Virus record (IMG/VR): IMGVR_UViG_3300005827_000107
Location: 1-38,395 of that record
Strand: one strand, 5' to 3'
DNA: 38,395 nt
DNA from: a virus
A program made the position numbers and the translations under genes. The notes beneath the pieces were generated by a model. That model made no database searches. It was not told where the DNA came from and worked only from the letters and a program-made list of their open reading frames with translations. Of this stretch, positions 1 to 7,096 are shown piece after piece (position 1 is the first letter of the stretch; each line of letters begins with the position of its first letter).

Positions 1-28
1 AGGTCATGCAGTTGTAAGCAAGGGCAAC

Positions 29-124
29 GCCTAACAAAGCGTGAACCCGACTTGAAACTACGTGCCTAAAAAATATAGTTGTCTTGCGTTCCCCATTTCA
101 AGCGGGTTACGCAAACCGTTGGGC
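29..124 (+). other. attC: Integron attC site 1 (96 bp)
   Basis: Recombination site used by an integron integrase. The inverse core GCCTAAC (29-35) and the core GTTGGGC (118-124) pair with one G-T wobble. Inside them, 39-57 pairs with 91-112 over GCGT, AACCCG and CTTGAAA, leaving two unpaired bases (G43 and A50) on one arm, which is the extrahelical-base pattern that directs recombination of folded single-stranded attC. The variable terminal part is about 58-90. Bases 1-28 are the end of a preceding cassette; an in-frame stop for its gene could be TAA at 15-17. Structure was judged by eye. Confidence 0.88.
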
Positions 125-148
125 GGAAGCCCGCAAAAAGGAGTAGTG

Positions 149-367
149 ATGAAAAAAGAAAACGGTTCGCCCGATGTCCACATTATTTACCATAGCGCTC
201 GCTGGAATGTGTACTGGAATTTATTTAAGCATGGCTATCGGTCTTGGGAAGTCAATTTTCGCAAATCACAGGTTGTAGGTGATTACACAGTTTGGGTATC
301 GTTTGGCATTGGTCAATTCTCAATGTCATTCCGCCCAACACCGCGTGCACTGGACGGCGGACAGTAG
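149..367 (+). CDS. Cassette gene, unknown 72-aa protein
   Basis: Small gene filling the cassette between attC1 and attC2. The ATG at 149 is preceded by AAAAAGGAG (135-143). An upstream in-frame start at 62 would lie inside attC1 and is rejected. The product is basic and aromatic-rich (HIIYHSARWNVYWNLF near the start) with no signal peptide or membrane segment, and I do not recognise a family. The stop codon lies inside the attC2 stem, as is common in cassettes. Expression probably depends on a promoter further upstream in the array, because none is obvious here. Confidence 0.65.
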   Translation: MKKENGSPDVHIIYHSARWNVYWNLFKHGYRSWEVNFRKSQVVGDYTVWVSFGIGQFSMSFRPTPRALDGGQ

Positions 368-440
368 CCGAAAATTTAGTAGGTTGCGCGTTCTGGTGGT
401 GTCTGTTCAATCCCGCCGCCAGTAAAGCAAACCGTTGGGC
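333..440 (+). other. attC: Integron attC site 2 (108 bp)
   Basis: Inverse core GCCCAAC (333-339) is perfectly complementary to core GTTGGGC (434-440). The inner arm 349-360 pairs with 413-423 (ACTGG then CGGCGG) with A354 left unpaired as an extrahelical base. The loop part of about 50 bases differs from attC1 in length and sequence, so the cassettes were not made by local duplication. It overlaps the end of the 72-aa cassette gene. Confidence 0.88.
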
Positions 441-447
441 AGGTCTC

Positions 448-771
448 ATGTTTGAACTCGAAAATATCACAAAAACAATCCTTAGCGAAATTGCTATGCC
501 GAAGTTGAAACAGTCCGACATAGCAAAAACTTACGCTCTTGCAATCACGAGCGATGAAAAGATTGATTGGTCAGAAATCAATCAGGCAATCATAACGCGG
601 TGGTCTCGCAGTGGTTTGAACCGTGTAAAACAAATGGCATGGCACATTATCGCGCCTGCCCAACAAAGCGTGCACACCGACGCTGAGGAAGTAGCGGCAT
701 CTACAGGCAGTTTACAAGCCTTAGCAGTTATCAAATCTCAAATCGAAGTCACCCCGCCTCAGCGCGGGTGA
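448..771 (+). CDS. Cassette gene, unknown 107-aa protein
   Basis: Gene of the cassette between attC2 and attC3. The ATG at 448 lies 8 bases after the core site. Only a weak ribosome site (GGGCAGG) precedes it, typical of cassettes with very short leaders. The first ~65 residues look like a folded soluble domain with a KIDWSEINQAIITRWSRSG stretch; the last ~37 residues are read through attC3 and probably add little function. No family recognised. There is no stop before attC3, so the natural C-terminus is encoded by the recombination site itself. Confidence 0.6.
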   Translation: MFELENITKTILSEIAMPKLKQSDIAKTYALAITSDEKIDWSEINQAIITRWSRSGLNRVKQMAWHIIAPAQQSVHTDAEEVAASTGSLQALAVIKSQIEVTPPQRG

Positions 772-786
772 CGCCAACCGTTGAGA
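658..786 (+). other. attC: Integron attC site 3 (129 bp), atypical core
   Basis: Inverse core GCCCAAC (658-664). The stem pairs GCGT (668-671) with ACGC (771-774), CAC with GTG (768-770), CCG with CGG (765-767), and CGCTGAGG (681-688) with CCTCAGCG (757-764), leaving G672, A676 and A680 unpaired. The right core reads GTTGAGA (780-786), which breaks the final pyrimidine of GTTRRRY. That may weaken or fix this site as the array end, since what follows is phage sequence with no further attC. Confidence 0.8.
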
Positions 787-803
787 TTACAAAAGGAGCA
801 TAT

Positions 804-1001
804 ATGGACATTTTAGAAAAGATAAAATCTGCGCAGAATAAACTGCGGGCGACGCAAATCAATTGGCAGGAGGAATGTCTGTTTGATTGTGATGATATTT
901 TGACTGAGATTATTCACGAACTTGAAAAAAGCAAATTTAAGAGCGCGGCGGTTTATCATGTATTGGAAGTGGATTCGCCTGGTGATCCGCCTTTGGGATA
1001 A
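804..1001 (+). CDS. Unknown 65-aa acidic protein at array/phage border
   Basis: The ATG at 804 is preceded by AAAAGGAG (791-798) with ideal spacing. The product is mostly helical (MDILEKIKSAQNKLRATQ at the start) and soluble; no family recognised. It sits directly after the attC3 core but has no attC of its own, so it is either a cassette that lost its attC or the first gene of the phage backbone. A promoter-like repeat begins right after its stop. Confidence 0.6.
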   Translation: MDILEKIKSAQNKLRATQINWQEECLFDCDDILTEIIHELEKSKFKSAAVYHVLEVDSPGDPPLG

Positions 1002-1002
1002 G

Positions 1003-1180
1003 ATTTTGACTCTTGCGGATTGGCATATTGTTTGTTAAAAATAACTTGTCCACCCATGTTTCCTCCCTTGAATGGTGGTGGCTGGCGACAGTCACCACCG
1101 AGGGAATGGGAAAATAAGCGTGCCTTTTGATAAGGCGATTTACGGAGATAAGCGCCCGATGGTTCTTTTACCATCGGGTT
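1003..1180 (+). repeat. Direct repeat, copy 1 (promoter-leader unit)
   Basis: Shares three blocks with 2349-2470 in the same order: ATTTTGACTCTTGCGGA (1003-1019), TGTTAAAAATAA, then GCGTGCCTTTTGATAAGGCG (1118-1137) with GGAGATAAGCGCCCGATG (1144-1161). Copy 1 carries about 70 extra bases between the second and third blocks, including a hairpin with GGTGGTG/CACCACC arms. The copies flank the phosphoesterase and the 40-aa gene. Confidence 0.8.
1013..1041 (+). promoter_or_regulatory. Putative promoter, copy 1
   Basis: TTGCGG (1013-1018), a 17-base spacer, and TAAAAA (1036-1041). The same two boxes with the same spacing occur at 2359-2387, which raises confidence. A further TTGACT at 1006 is also conserved and could be part of an activator or phage-specific element. 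Confidence 0.5.
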
Positions 1181-1187
1181 CTTTTTA
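1118..1187 (+). terminator. Structured leader with terminator/attenuator hairpin, copy 1
   Basis: Hairpin 1 is GCCTT-TTGAT-AAGGC (1122-1136). Hairpin 2 pairs CCCGATGGT (1155-1163) with ACCATCGGG (1170-1178) and is followed by TTCTTTTTA, an intrinsic terminator shape. The phosphoesterase ATG comes only 3 bases after this T-run and has no Shine-Dalgarno sequence, so read-through here would decide its expression. Compare copy 2, where hairpin 2 has compensating base changes. Confidence 0.6.
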
Positions 1188-1189
1188 TT

Positions 1190-2227
1190 ATGACAAAGAA
1201 ATGGAAATTTTGGACTGAGAAAGAGACAAGTCAATTATGGGATTTGTGGATCAAGCAGCCCGCCGATATTCAGATGAAGAAGTTTTCTGACGATTTCGCG
1301 CCGATCTTAAAACGGGATTCCAACTCGATACGAATGAAGCTGCGCGAATTGACCAGGGCGCGGCATGGGAATATTCCAGAGAGTGAATTTGGTTCGTGGA
1401 ATACCCAGCCCAGGGTGGAGGGAGATGCGTTCATTTTGATGGATGCGCACATTCCATTCCATCACGCTGATTTTATCAATCGGTGCGTGGCGCTTTGCAG
1501 ACAGTGGGGAATTCAAAATATGATATTAGGCGGCGATGCGCTGGACCTGCACGCTTTCAATAAGTTCCCCGAAAATTTTGAGAATGACGATAAACGGGTG
1601 ATCGACAGCAGATTGCAAAGGGAATTGATCGCGTTTTCGGAAAAGTTAAACGCGAAACAGCGATTGGAGCTTCAGGATAAGCTAGTAAATGCGGAAGTGG
1701 AATCGGGGAATATTTCGGAGGAGATCCGTGAAAGCCGTTTGGTGTTGAAGGCTTTTGCTGAAACGTTTGAGAATGTAGTATGGCTGATGGGCAACCATGA
1801 ACAGCGTGTGACACGCATTTTGGAAAAGGCGCTGGATGCGGCAAGCCTGGCGCGGTTATTCGGGGCGGATGATCCGCGCTGGACGGTGAGCGGATATTAT
1901 TGGTGCGAGTTGATAAGCGGCGGAATCAAATGGCAGGTGGAACATCCGATGAATACGGGCAAAGGTTCGAGCAGGCGGCTGGCCCCGAAATATGGATGCA
2001 ATATCATTATGGGACACAACCATCATTTTTGTGTGATGACCGATCCGAGCGGGCAGTATCTGGCAATTGAACCAGGCATGGGCGCGGATGAAAGCAAAAT
2101 GGGTTATGTAATGCAGCGACACAATGCAATGGATATACACATGAACGGTTCGGTGCTGATCCGAAACGGAAAGCCAACTTTGCTCAATCGGTTTACCGAT
2201 TGGGATATGCTGATGAGATTGAAGTAA
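1190..2227 (+). CDS. Calcineurin-like metallophosphoesterase with N-terminal DNA-binding-like region
   Basis: A 345-aa enzyme of the metallophosphatase fold. The metal-site motifs are all visible: DAH (85-87), GGD (114-116), GNHE (201-204) and GHNHH (275-279). The first ~65 residues resemble a SANT/Myb-type helical region (WTEKETSQLWDLW). Family members cleave phosphomono- or diesters; in phages their targets are usually unknown. The start at 1190 is chosen because the upstream in-frame start at 1127 would translate through the conserved leader hairpins. The gene is flanked by the two direct repeats and could be a swappable accessory module. The substrate cannot be told from sequence. Confidence 0.85.
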   Translation: MTKKWKFWTEKETSQLWDLWIKQPADIQMKKFSDDFAPILKRDSNSIRMKLRELTRARHGNIPESEFGSWNTQPRVEGDAFILMDAHIPFHHADFINRCVALCRQWGIQNMILGGDALDLHAFNKFPENFENDDKRVIDSRLQRELIAFSEKLNAKQRLELQDKLVNAEVESGNISEEIRESRLVLKAFAETFENVVWLMGNHEQRVTRILEKALDAASLARLFGADDPRWTVSGYYWCELISGGIKWQVEHPMNTGKGSSRRLAPKYGCNIIMGHNHHFCVMTDPSGQYLAIEPGMGADESKMGYVMQRHNAMDIHMNGSVLIRNGKPTLLNRFTDWDMLMRLK

Positions 2228-2349
2228 TGTGCCTGCGGTGTATGTACTATTATGTAAAGATGATTCGCGCGCGCAAGAAGGAAAACCGTGTGATGTGGCG
2301 CAGGAAGCTGGCGGCGCATAAAAAGATTTGTAACGAGAAGGAATTATGA
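2227..2349 (+). CDS. 40-aa Cys-rich basic protein
   Basis: Its ATG overlaps the phosphoesterase stop (TAATG), so it is probably translated by coupling. It contains CLRC (residues 2-5) and H31-x3-C35, a possible CCHC zinc site, with many Lys/Arg in between. It may bind nucleic acid; no family recognised. Its stop lies at the start of repeat copy 2. Confidence 0.5.
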   Translation: MCLRCMYYYVKMIRARKKENRVMWRRKLAAHKKICNEKEL

Positions 2350-2358
2350 TTTTGACTC

Positions 2359-2387
2359 TTGCGGACTGATTTAATTCATGTTAAAAA
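2359..2387 (+). promoter_or_regulatory. Putative late promoter, copy 2
   Basis: TTGCGG (2359-2364), 17-base spacer, TAAAAA (2382-2387); identical boxes and spacing to copy 1. It is the best candidate promoter for the structural operon that starts with the holin-like gene. Confidence 0.5.
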
Positions 2388-2399
2388 TAATCAATTGAT

Positions 2400-2470
2400 G
2401 CGTGCCTTTTGATAAGGCGTTTTTCGGAGATAAGCGCCCGATGACTGTTAAATGTCATCGGGCGCTTTCT
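2400..2470 (+). terminator. Structured leader with terminator/attenuator hairpin, copy 2
   Basis: Hairpin 1 is identical to copy 1. Hairpin 2 is a perfect 14-bp stem, AAGCGCCCGATGAC (2432-2445) with GTCATCGGGCGCTT (2454-2467), ending in TTTCT. Two base pairs near the loop differ from copy 1 but remain paired, which supports a real RNA structure. It would attenuate transcription into the whole structural operon unless an antitermination step exists. Confidence 0.65.
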
Positions 2471-2491
2471 ATTATCCAACAGGAGATTGAA

Positions 2492-2770
2492 ATGGAAATA
2501 TTCAAAATCGTTTTTGAAAATGCTTCAGTGGCGGGAATCCCGCTTTTGGCTTTTGTGCTCGGTCTGGTGCAGTGGATCAAATCCTTCGGGCTGGCTGGCG
2601 CACAGGTGAAAGTGGCTTCGATGGCTGTGGGAATTCTGCTCGGCGTTGGTTATCAGTTCAGCGTGGGCGCGCCTGTTGATTTTCAGGGCTGGTTCGCGGT
2701 GGCGGTCTTCGGCGTTGCGCTGGGTTTGGTTGCCAGCGGTTTATATGACGCGCAAAGTCCCACAAAATAA
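2492..2770 (+). CDS. Holin-like small membrane protein
   Basis: A 92-aa protein with two or three hydrophobic segments (about residues 12-30, 44-60 and 66-85) and a short hydrophilic tail, matching the size and shape of phage holins, which form membrane holes to time lysis. The ATG at 2492 follows CAGGAGATTGAA. It is the first gene after leader copy 2 and precedes another small membrane protein. Holins share little sequence, so the call rests on topology and position. Confidence 0.6.
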   Translation: MEIFKIVFENASVAGIPLLAFVLGLVQWIKSFGLAGAQVKVASMAVGILLGVGYQFSVGAPVDFQGWFAVAVFGVALGLVASGLYDAQSPTK

Positions 2771-2781
2771 TTATTGAAATC

Positions 2782-2837
2782 GGCGGGCAGGCTGTCTCAA
2801 TTTCAGCTTGAATATCAGGGCGCGCTGCCCGCCTTTT
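2782..2837 (+). terminator. Inverted repeat with T-run before next gene
   Basis: GGCGGGCAG (2782-2790) pairs with CTGCCCGCC (2825-2833), followed by TTTT. The 34-base loop is long for a strong terminator. As at 1190, the next ATG follows shortly with no clear ribosome site. Confidence 0.4.
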
Positions 2838-2850
2838 CCTCTGGCCTTTT

Positions 2851-3153
2851 ATGAACGAATCGACCTTGAACCTTTTATTGCAAATTCCGCTGGCGGGTGT
2901 GGTGGTGCTGGTGGTGGTGCTTTTCCTGAAATACCAGGAAAAGATGGTGAACCAGATGATCACCTTTATGCAGCAACAAGCGGATACGAACCGCGAGTTT
3001 CTGAAGACGCAGCGCGAACAAACCAATTCAGCCATCAGCCGTTTGGCGGAAGAGCAAAAGGTTCTGTCAAAAAATCTTTCTGAAATGGTCGGTGTGATCT
3101 CGAATGTAACGGCGCGGCTGGAAGGCAAGACGCGCAGAAACAGGAATGCGTAA
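2851..3153 (+). CDS. Membrane-anchored coiled-coil protein (lysis-associated?)
   Basis: A 100-aa protein with one N-terminal membrane segment (about residues 8-27, VVVLVVVLF) and a long polar helix with heptad character to the end. This shape is seen in XhlA-like and other holin-associated phage proteins. There is no clear ribosome site at 2851. It lies between the holin-like gene and a small SH3-like gene, which supports a lysis role. Alternative: a membrane protein of the virion or an exclusion protein. Confidence 0.55.
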   Translation: MNESTLNLLLQIPLAGVVVLVVVLFLKYQEKMVNQMITFMQQQADTNREFLKTQREQTNSAISRLAEEQKVLSKNLSEMVGVISNVTARLEGKTRRNRNA

Positions 3154-3155
3154 TT

Positions 3156-3485
3156 ATGAACGCAAGATATTTATTGATCGTCAAAGTTCCAAGAGGATTG
3201 ACCGTGCGTAATACGCCGCGTCCGCAATCGATGGGCGGGATCGCAATGCGCAATGTGGCGGTTGGGACTTCGCTCGAAGCGTATTCGATCCATAACATTG
3301 ACGGCGTGGATTATGCGCGGCTGGTGCCGCAGAACCCGCAGCGGCCTGAGTGGGTGCGCGTGGCGGAGGCGGATCGTTCCATCGTTTATGTGGATGTGAT
3401 CGACCTGGGCAATACCGACCCTGCCGCAGATACCGCTGCCGCGTTGAATCGGGTTGCCGATGCGATCCTTTTGTTGAAATCATAG
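3156..3485 (+). CDS. SH3b-like domain protein
   Basis: A 109-aa protein. Residues 10-80 look like a bacterial SH3 domain (GLTVRNTPRPQSMG, then alternating strands ending in WVRVAEADRSIVYVDVIDL), a fold that often binds cell-wall or protein ligands. The tail (residues 85-109) is a short amphipathic helix. It may bind the cell wall in lysis or be a small structural part. No enzyme domain is attached. Confidence 0.55.
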   Translation: MNARYLLIVKVPRGLTVRNTPRPQSMGGIAMRNVAVGTSLEAYSIHNIDGVDYARLVPQNPQRPEWVRVAEADRSIVYVDVIDLGNTDPAADTAAALNRVADAILLLKS

Positions 3486-3494
3486 CAGGCAAAA

Positions 3495-4118
3495 ATGCCA
3501 GTTCAAAAACCTGAGTATCAATTGACGTTTGCATTAGAGATTGAAGAACCTGTCACGGTTGAGGGTTCGGAAATTTCTGTTTTAACGTCTGAAGAAGTCC
3601 GTTTGCGCTCCGAGACGGCAAGACAGACTTTGGAGAAACTCGGCGATTTGAAATGGATTGAAGAATACAACCGTTTGCGCGATGGCGGATGGCCGTGGCG
3701 CGTGGCGGCTTATATCGCCTGGGCAAGTTCGCCGCGTAACAGCCGAAACCCAAAAACACAGGATGAGCTGGCTTATAAGCATTTGGGATTGACCAGCGAC
3801 CGCGCGATTGCCACATGGCGCAAGAAGAACCCTGCCATCGATGAAATGGTTGCGCTGTTGCAGACTTCGCAGTTATGGGACCACCGCTCGGATGTGATCT
3901 CTGCGCTGACCGAGAACGCCACAAAGCCCGATTACAAAACCCATAACGACCGCAAACTATTTTTGGAAATGACGGGTGATTACATCCCTGCCGCAAAACT
4001 GGCGGCGATGATCACAAAGAACGGATTTACCAAGAATGATCTGGCCGATATGAGCGATGAGGAATTGCTTGCCATGGCAAAAGGCTTGCGCGATGCGCCC
4101 AAGGATGAAGAGGAATAA
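3495..4118 (+). CDS. Terminase small subunit-like protein
   Basis: A 207-aa protein directly before the large terminase, sharing TAATG with it. The middle contains a helix-turn-helix-like stretch (LTSDRAIATWRKKNPAIDE, about residues 98-116) followed by a region like those of phage small terminases and related DNA-binding proteins. It would bind the packaging site and recruit the large subunit. The acidic C-terminus (DAPKDEEE) fits a partner-binding tail. Function rests partly on position. Confidence 0.7.
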   Translation: MPVQKPEYQLTFALEIEEPVTVEGSEISVLTSEEVRLRSETARQTLEKLGDLKWIEEYNRLRDGGWPWRVAAYIAWASSPRNSRNPKTQDELAYKHLGLTSDRAIATWRKKNPAIDEMVALLQTSQLWDHRSDVISALTENATKPDYKTHNDRKLFLEMTGDYIPAAKLAAMITKNGFTKNDLADMSDEELLAMAKGLRDAPKDEEE

Positions 4119-5680
4119 TGCTGAATGCTTCGCCGCTGACGTTGAAACAAAAAAGACACAATCCCGTTGACGCGGGATTGATGGCTGTTCAACGCGAGCA
4201 GGCGCGGCGGCATTTGATTGACTTTGCCATGTATCTCAATCCGCGATACCAGCGGACTGCGGCGCATGAGTTGATCGCCTCCAAATTGGAACAGGTGGAG
4301 CAGTATATTGTCAGCGGCGGACGGGTTGGCATTGGACGCCTGATGATCTTTATGCCTCCACGACACGGTAAAACGGAATTATCGAAACTATTTCAGGCGT
4401 GGTTTTTGGGGCGTAACCCTGACATGCGTGTGATCACCACTTCCTATTCTGCGGACCTTGCAAACGATAATTCGCGGGCTGTGCGCGATATGGTGATGAG
4501 CAAAAATTATGCAGGCGTGTTCGGCGCATTGGCAAGCCAAAAGATCAGCGTTGAAATTTCGGACGATGCGCGTTCGGTGGCGGCATGGAATTTGAAGGAG
4601 CCGCATCGGGGCGGGATGCTGGCGGCAGGCGTGGGCGGCGGTATTACAGGACGTGGCGCGCACTTGCTCAATATCGATGATCCGTTCAAGAACCGCGATG
4701 AAGCCAGCTCAGACCAGCAGAGGAAGCGCGTGCTTTCCTGGTATCGGTCAGTGGCGTACACCCGTTTGGAGTACGGCGGGGCGGTAGTGCTGATCAATAC
4801 GCGCTGGGATCAGGAAGATTTGAGCGGCGAACTTTTGAAACATTCCGTCTCTGATGAAATGGGCGACGATTGGGATGTGGTCTTTTTGCCCGCGTTCGCC
4901 TTGGCGGAAGACGAATACCCAAAGACGGATGAGGATTTTAGGGAGAATCTGCTGAGGGGTATCTATATCCCCAAAGGCGGCGACCCGCTGAAACGGTCCG
5001 CAGGTGATGCGCTTTGGCCTGATAAATACGATGCGCTGCGGCTGGAGCACATCCGCGCGAATACGCTGGATTATGAATTCGCGGCGCAGTATCAACAGAT
5101 GCCGAGGCTGGCGGTCGGGAACTTTTTCGATGATTCGGATTTTCAGATCGTGGAACGCGCGCCTGAGAATTTGCGCTGGTTCCGTTATTTGGATCTGGCG
5201 CTGGGTGAGTCGGAAACGAGCGATTACAACTCGACGATTGCCGTGGCGCTGGATGAGGCGAGCGGAAATATTTATCTGCGGGATCGGTTGAAGATCCGCA
5301 ATCTGGACGAATATTTTTTGCGCTGTAAATCGCTGATGCTGAGCGAGCGCGAACGCGGCGTGGTCTGGGGCGTGGAAGATGTGGCGTTCCAGCGGCTGGT
5401 GTTCCGTGACTTTATCAAAAGTCCCGAATTGGCGAATATCGCGATTATGAAGATCAAGCCGAACGGTGACAAAGTGGAGCGGGCGCGGTCGTGGCAGTTG
5501 CGGGCGAAGGAAGGCAAGATCAAACTGGTGCGCTCGGTTTGGAATAACGATTTCATCCGTGAGGCGGCTTCGTTCCCAGGCGGGCGGCATGACGATGATG
5601 TGGACAGCGTGAGCGGCGGCATTGAGATGATCGCACGGTTCAACAAGCCGCAGAAATCTGCGAAGAGTTATCAGGGATAG
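4118..5680 (+). CDS. terL: Terminase large subunit
   Basis: A 520-aa DNA-packaging motor. The ATPase half shows Walker A PPRHGKTE (80-87) and Walker B LLNIDDP (183-189). The RNase H-like nuclease half shows an acidic residue in YLDLALG (Asp359), a mid motif VWGVEDVAF and a late HDDDVDS motif. Length and motif order match full-length phage TerL. It pumps DNA into the prohead through the portal encoded next. It starts within the stop of the small subunit (TAATG), implying coupled translation. Confidence 0.95.
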   Translation: MLNASPLTLKQKRHNPVDAGLMAVQREQARRHLIDFAMYLNPRYQRTAAHELIASKLEQVEQYIVSGGRVGIGRLMIFMPPRHGKTELSKLFQAWFLGRNPDMRVITTSYSADLANDNSRAVRDMVMSKNYAGVFGALASQKISVEISDDARSVAAWNLKEPHRGGMLAAGVGGGITGRGAHLLNIDDPFKNRDEASSDQQRKRVLSWYRSVAYTRLEYGGAVVLINTRWDQEDLSGELLKHSVSDEMGDDWDVVFLPAFALAEDEYPKTDEDFRENLLRGIYIPKGGDPLKRSAGDALWPDKYDALRLEHIRANTLDYEFAAQYQQMPRLAVGNFFDDSDFQIVERAPENLRWFRYLDLALGESETSDYNSTIAVALDEASGNIYLRDRLKIRNLDEYFLRCKSLMLSERERGVVWGVEDVAFQRLVFRDFIKSPELANIAIMKIKPNGDKVERARSWQLRAKEGKIKLVRSVWNNDFIREAASFPGGRHDDDVDSVSGGIEMIARFNKPQKSAKSYQG

Positions 5681-5722
5681 TGCAAGGATGAAGGCTGAAT
5701 GATGAAGGATGAAAAATAAATA

Positions 5723-7096
5723 ATGAGCATTCAAGATTTGACACTGGCTTTCAAAACACTGCGGGCGAAACATGATCCGTATTGCGCGCTGTTTAACTAT
5801 TACGACGGCGAGCAGCCGCTGGTATATACGGCAAAACGCTTGAATGAAATCTTCAAAGACCTTGACGCTTATTTTGCGGAGAATTGGTGCTCGGTGGTTG
5901 TGGATGCGACACAAGACCGCATCAACCTGCGCTCCATTCAGATCGAAGGCGCGGCCAATGCCAAATGGCAGGATATATGGACTGCTTCGGAGATTGGGCT
6001 GGAAAGCGACGATGTGCATGAGGCGGCATTGGTGACGGGCGAAGGTTATTTCATCGCCTGGCCTGATGAGACGGGTCAAATGCAGGGCTATCATAACGAC
6101 CCGCGTCTAGTCCATTTGTTCTATGAATATGCAAATCCGCGCGTGAAGCGGTTCGCGGCAAAAATGTGGGTCGATGAATCGATGCGCTGGAAAATGACGC
6201 TGTATTATCCCGATCATTTGGAGTATTACGAGACACTCTCAAAGGCTGAGAATGTTGCTGACGCTTCAGCATTCCAACCTTCGGCCGAATTTAGCGCGGT
6301 CAATCCCTACGGCGAAGTGCCCGTGTTCCATTATCGGCAGGGCAAGCGCAAGGTGAAGAGCGACCTGAAGAACGTCATCCCGATGCAGAATGGGATCAAT
6401 AAACTTTTGACCGATATGATGGTGACGGCTGAATTCATGGCGTTTCCGCAGAGATATATCATCTCGAACGCGGATGTGCAGGGCAAGCTGAAGAATTCGC
6501 CAAATGAGGTTTGGGATCTGCCTGCGGGCGATGGGATGAGCCAGCAGACACAGGCTGGTCAATTTGAAGCGGCAAAACTTGAGAATTATTTACGGAGCAT
6601 TGATTCGCTGGCGACTGCGGTTTCATCGATCACGCGCACGCCAAAACATTATTTCTTTCAGGTGGGCAGTAATCTTTCGGGTGAGGCATTGATCGCCATG
6701 GAAGCGCCGTTGAATAAAAAAGCGCAGGACCGCATCGACCGCTATGAACCTGTCTGGAAGGATGTGGCGCGGTTTATGCTGAAGGCCAGCGGTACGACTG
6801 TGGACCCGAAACGCATTCAGGTTAATTTCGATAAACCCGAAACAATCCAGCCGCGCACGACGGCTGAGACACGGCAGATGAATGTCAACGCGGGTGTGAG
6901 CCTTACAACCGTATGGCGTGAAGAAGGCAAAACCGAGGAGTGGATCAAGCAGGCTTTGCGCGATAAGGAAGCGGACGCGGCGCGGACTCAATCCACACTG
7001 GCGAGCGGATTGTTGCAGGCTGAAAGAAACTTCAACAGCGGCCAGAATGTGCAAAGAACTGACATGCAGAATATGCAGGATATGCAAGGTGTCTAA
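5723..7096 (+). CDS. Portal protein
   Basis: A 457-aa protein of the SPP1-gp6-like portal type, forming the ring through which DNA enters and leaves the head. Typical features are the N-terminal region with NYYDGEQPL, the central VFHYRQGKRKVKSDLKNV stretch, and the long C-terminal helix region. An AAGGATG ribosome site lies upstream. Its stop overlaps the start of the MuF-like gene (TAATG). Order terminase-portal-MuF-scaffold-capsid is classic. Confidence 0.93.
   Translation: MSIQDLTLAFKTLRAKHDPYCALFNYYDGEQPLVYTAKRLNEIFKDLDAYFAENWCSVVVDATQDRINLRSIQIEGAANAKWQDIWTASEIGLESDDVHEAALVTGEGYFIAWPDETGQMQGYHNDPRLVHLFYEYANPRVKRFAAKMWVDESMRWKMTLYYPDHLEYYETLSKAENVADASAFQPSAEFSAVNPYGEVPVFHYRQGKRKVKSDLKNVIPMQNGINKLLTDMMVTAEFMAFPQRYIISNADVQGKLKNSPNEVWDLPAGDGMSQQTQAGQFEAAKLENYLRSIDSLATAVSSITRTPKHYFFQVGSNLSGEALIAMEAPLNKKAQDRIDRYEPVWKDVARFMLKASGTTVDPKRIQVNFDKPETIQPRTTAETRQMNVNAGVSLTTVWREEGKTEEWIKQALRDKEADAARTQSTLASGLLQAERNFNSGQNVQRTDMQNMQDMQGV

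Larger units (their letters stand above)
2349..2470 (+). repeat. Direct repeat, copy 2 (promoter-leader unit)
   Basis: Second copy of the unit at 1003-1180: ATTTTGACTCTTGCGGA (2349-2365), TGTTAAAAATAA, GCGTGCCTTTTGATAAGGCG (2400-2419) and GGAGATAAGCGCCCGATG, without the extra hairpin of copy 1. It heads the long lysis and structural operon. Confidence 0.8.

Noticed and set aside
62-148. Upstream extension of the first cassette gene
   Set aside because: Would be translated through attC1; the ATG at 149 has a proper ribosome site.
4748-6094. 448-aa open frame on the minus strand
   Set aside because: Lies antisense to the terminase and portal genes, has shadow-type composition rich in His, Arg and Gln, and no ribosome site or domain.
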